This document shows positions 45,021 through 45,159 of a DNA stretch of 45,159 bases, one piece after another. This DNA comes from Oceanospirillaceae bacterium (lineage in GTDB: Bacteria; Pseudomonadota; Gammaproteobacteria; Pseudomonadales; Balneatricaceae), in contig JABXIM010000019.1 of the NCBI GenBank assembly GCA_013373085.1, forward strand, positions 1-45,159, written 5' to 3'. The notes beneath the pieces were generated by a model. The model had not been told where the DNA came from. It made no database searches and saw only the letters and a list, made by a program, of their open reading frames with translations. Numbering within the stretch: position 1 is the first letter of the stretch; every line of letters begins with the position of its first letter. A program made the translations under genes and the position numbers.

Positions 45021-45055
45021 AGAACCGGTATCGGGCAAGGCCCGATACCGGTTCT
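45021..45055. terminator. Strong 15-bp perfect hairpin
   Basis: AGAACCGGTATCGGG (45021-45035) and CCCGATACCGGTTCT (45041-45055) are perfect inverse copies with a five-base loop. On the minus strand it is followed by TTTGCGTTTGG, so it most likely terminates the minus-strand gene ending at 45110. Confidence 0.75.
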
Positions 45056-45109
45056 TGTCGCCCCCCGCGCCCGGAAGGGCGCGCGGCAAGCGGTCAAAAG
45101 AAAGAGGGC

Positions 45110-45159
45110 TTAGTTCTTCTCTTTGTCGACCAGCTTGTTGGCGGAGATCCACGGCATCA
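45110..45159 (-). CDS. C-terminal end of an unidentified protein (partial)
   Basis: The reverse strand reads MPWISANKLVDKEKN and then TAA at 45110-45112, with a strong hairpin downstream. That suggests the last residues of a real minus-strand gene whose body lies outside the window. Sixteen codons are too few to name a family. Confidence 0.5.
   Translation of the reverse strand, partial: MPWISANKLVDKEKN

Noticed and set aside
1..45159. CRISPR array
   Set aside because: No regularly spaced identical repeats with unique spacers and no cas genes were seen.

Overview
The window looks like chromosomal DNA from a high-GC gammaproteobacterium of the Pseudomonas / Oceanospirillaceae type. The grounds are a rph–yicC block close to pyrE and a Crc-type protein (as in Pseudomonas), a Pseudomonas-style carnitine gene set, sigma-54 two-component regulation, and strong third-position GC. 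Marine or osmolyte-rich life is plausible given the number of quaternary-amine genes and a sulfatase, but the species cannot be fixed from the sequence alone.

Layout. 1-4.6 kb: an AGCS-type sodium:amino-acid symporter (cut by the window start) with a sigma-54 promoter, next to a two-component pair (solute-binding-domain histidine kinase plus NtrC-type regulator) that probably controls it. 4.9-6.9 kb: a DMT exporter and a divergent AraC regulator. 7.1-14.9 kb: a carnitine / gamma-butyrobetaine island: betainyl-CoA thioesterase (cdhB), regulator (cdhR), dehydrocarnitine cleavage enzyme (cdhC), carnitine dehydrogenase (cdhA), BCCT transporter, a second GlxA-type regulator and gamma-butyrobetaine dioxygenase. 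15.3-17.7 kb: Gfo/Idh/MocA oxidoreductase, a secreted acidic protein of unknown role and a possible small membrane protein. 17.8-19.2 kb: an IS110-family (IS1111-type) element with two in-frame amber codons. 19.2-26.2 kb: unknown membrane protein, MepA endopeptidase, and an RND efflux pair. 26.5-28.9 kb: arylsulfatase and an IS1182-type transposase remnant. 29.1-32.7 kb: housekeeping block yicC, rph, crc-like, pyrE, tRNA-Phe. 33.2-35.7 kb: LysR regulator diverging from a heme-binding-like protein and a luciferase-like oxidoreductase. 35.7-36.6 kb: a gene-free convergent region packed with DnaA-box-like 9-mers inside two diverged direct repeats. 36.6-41.9 kb: betI-betB-choX-choW-choV, for choline uptake and betaine aldehyde oxidation. 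42.2-44.9 kb: a DUF938 methyltransferase, a small unknown protein and a CHASE-like/GGDEF protein. The last 50 bases hold the end of another minus-strand gene.

How it works together. Two arms meet at glycine betaine: gamma-butyrobetaine -> L-carnitine -> 3-dehydrocarnitine -> glycine betaine (7-15 kb), and choline import plus betaine aldehyde -> glycine betaine (36-42 kb; no choline dehydrogenase gene is visible inside the window). The least explained parts are the DnaA-box-rich duplicated region at 35.7-36.5 kb, the IS1111-type element with its probable guide-RNA end, two MITE-like elements at gene starts, and a same-frame TGA junction between the GGDEF protein and its neighbour.
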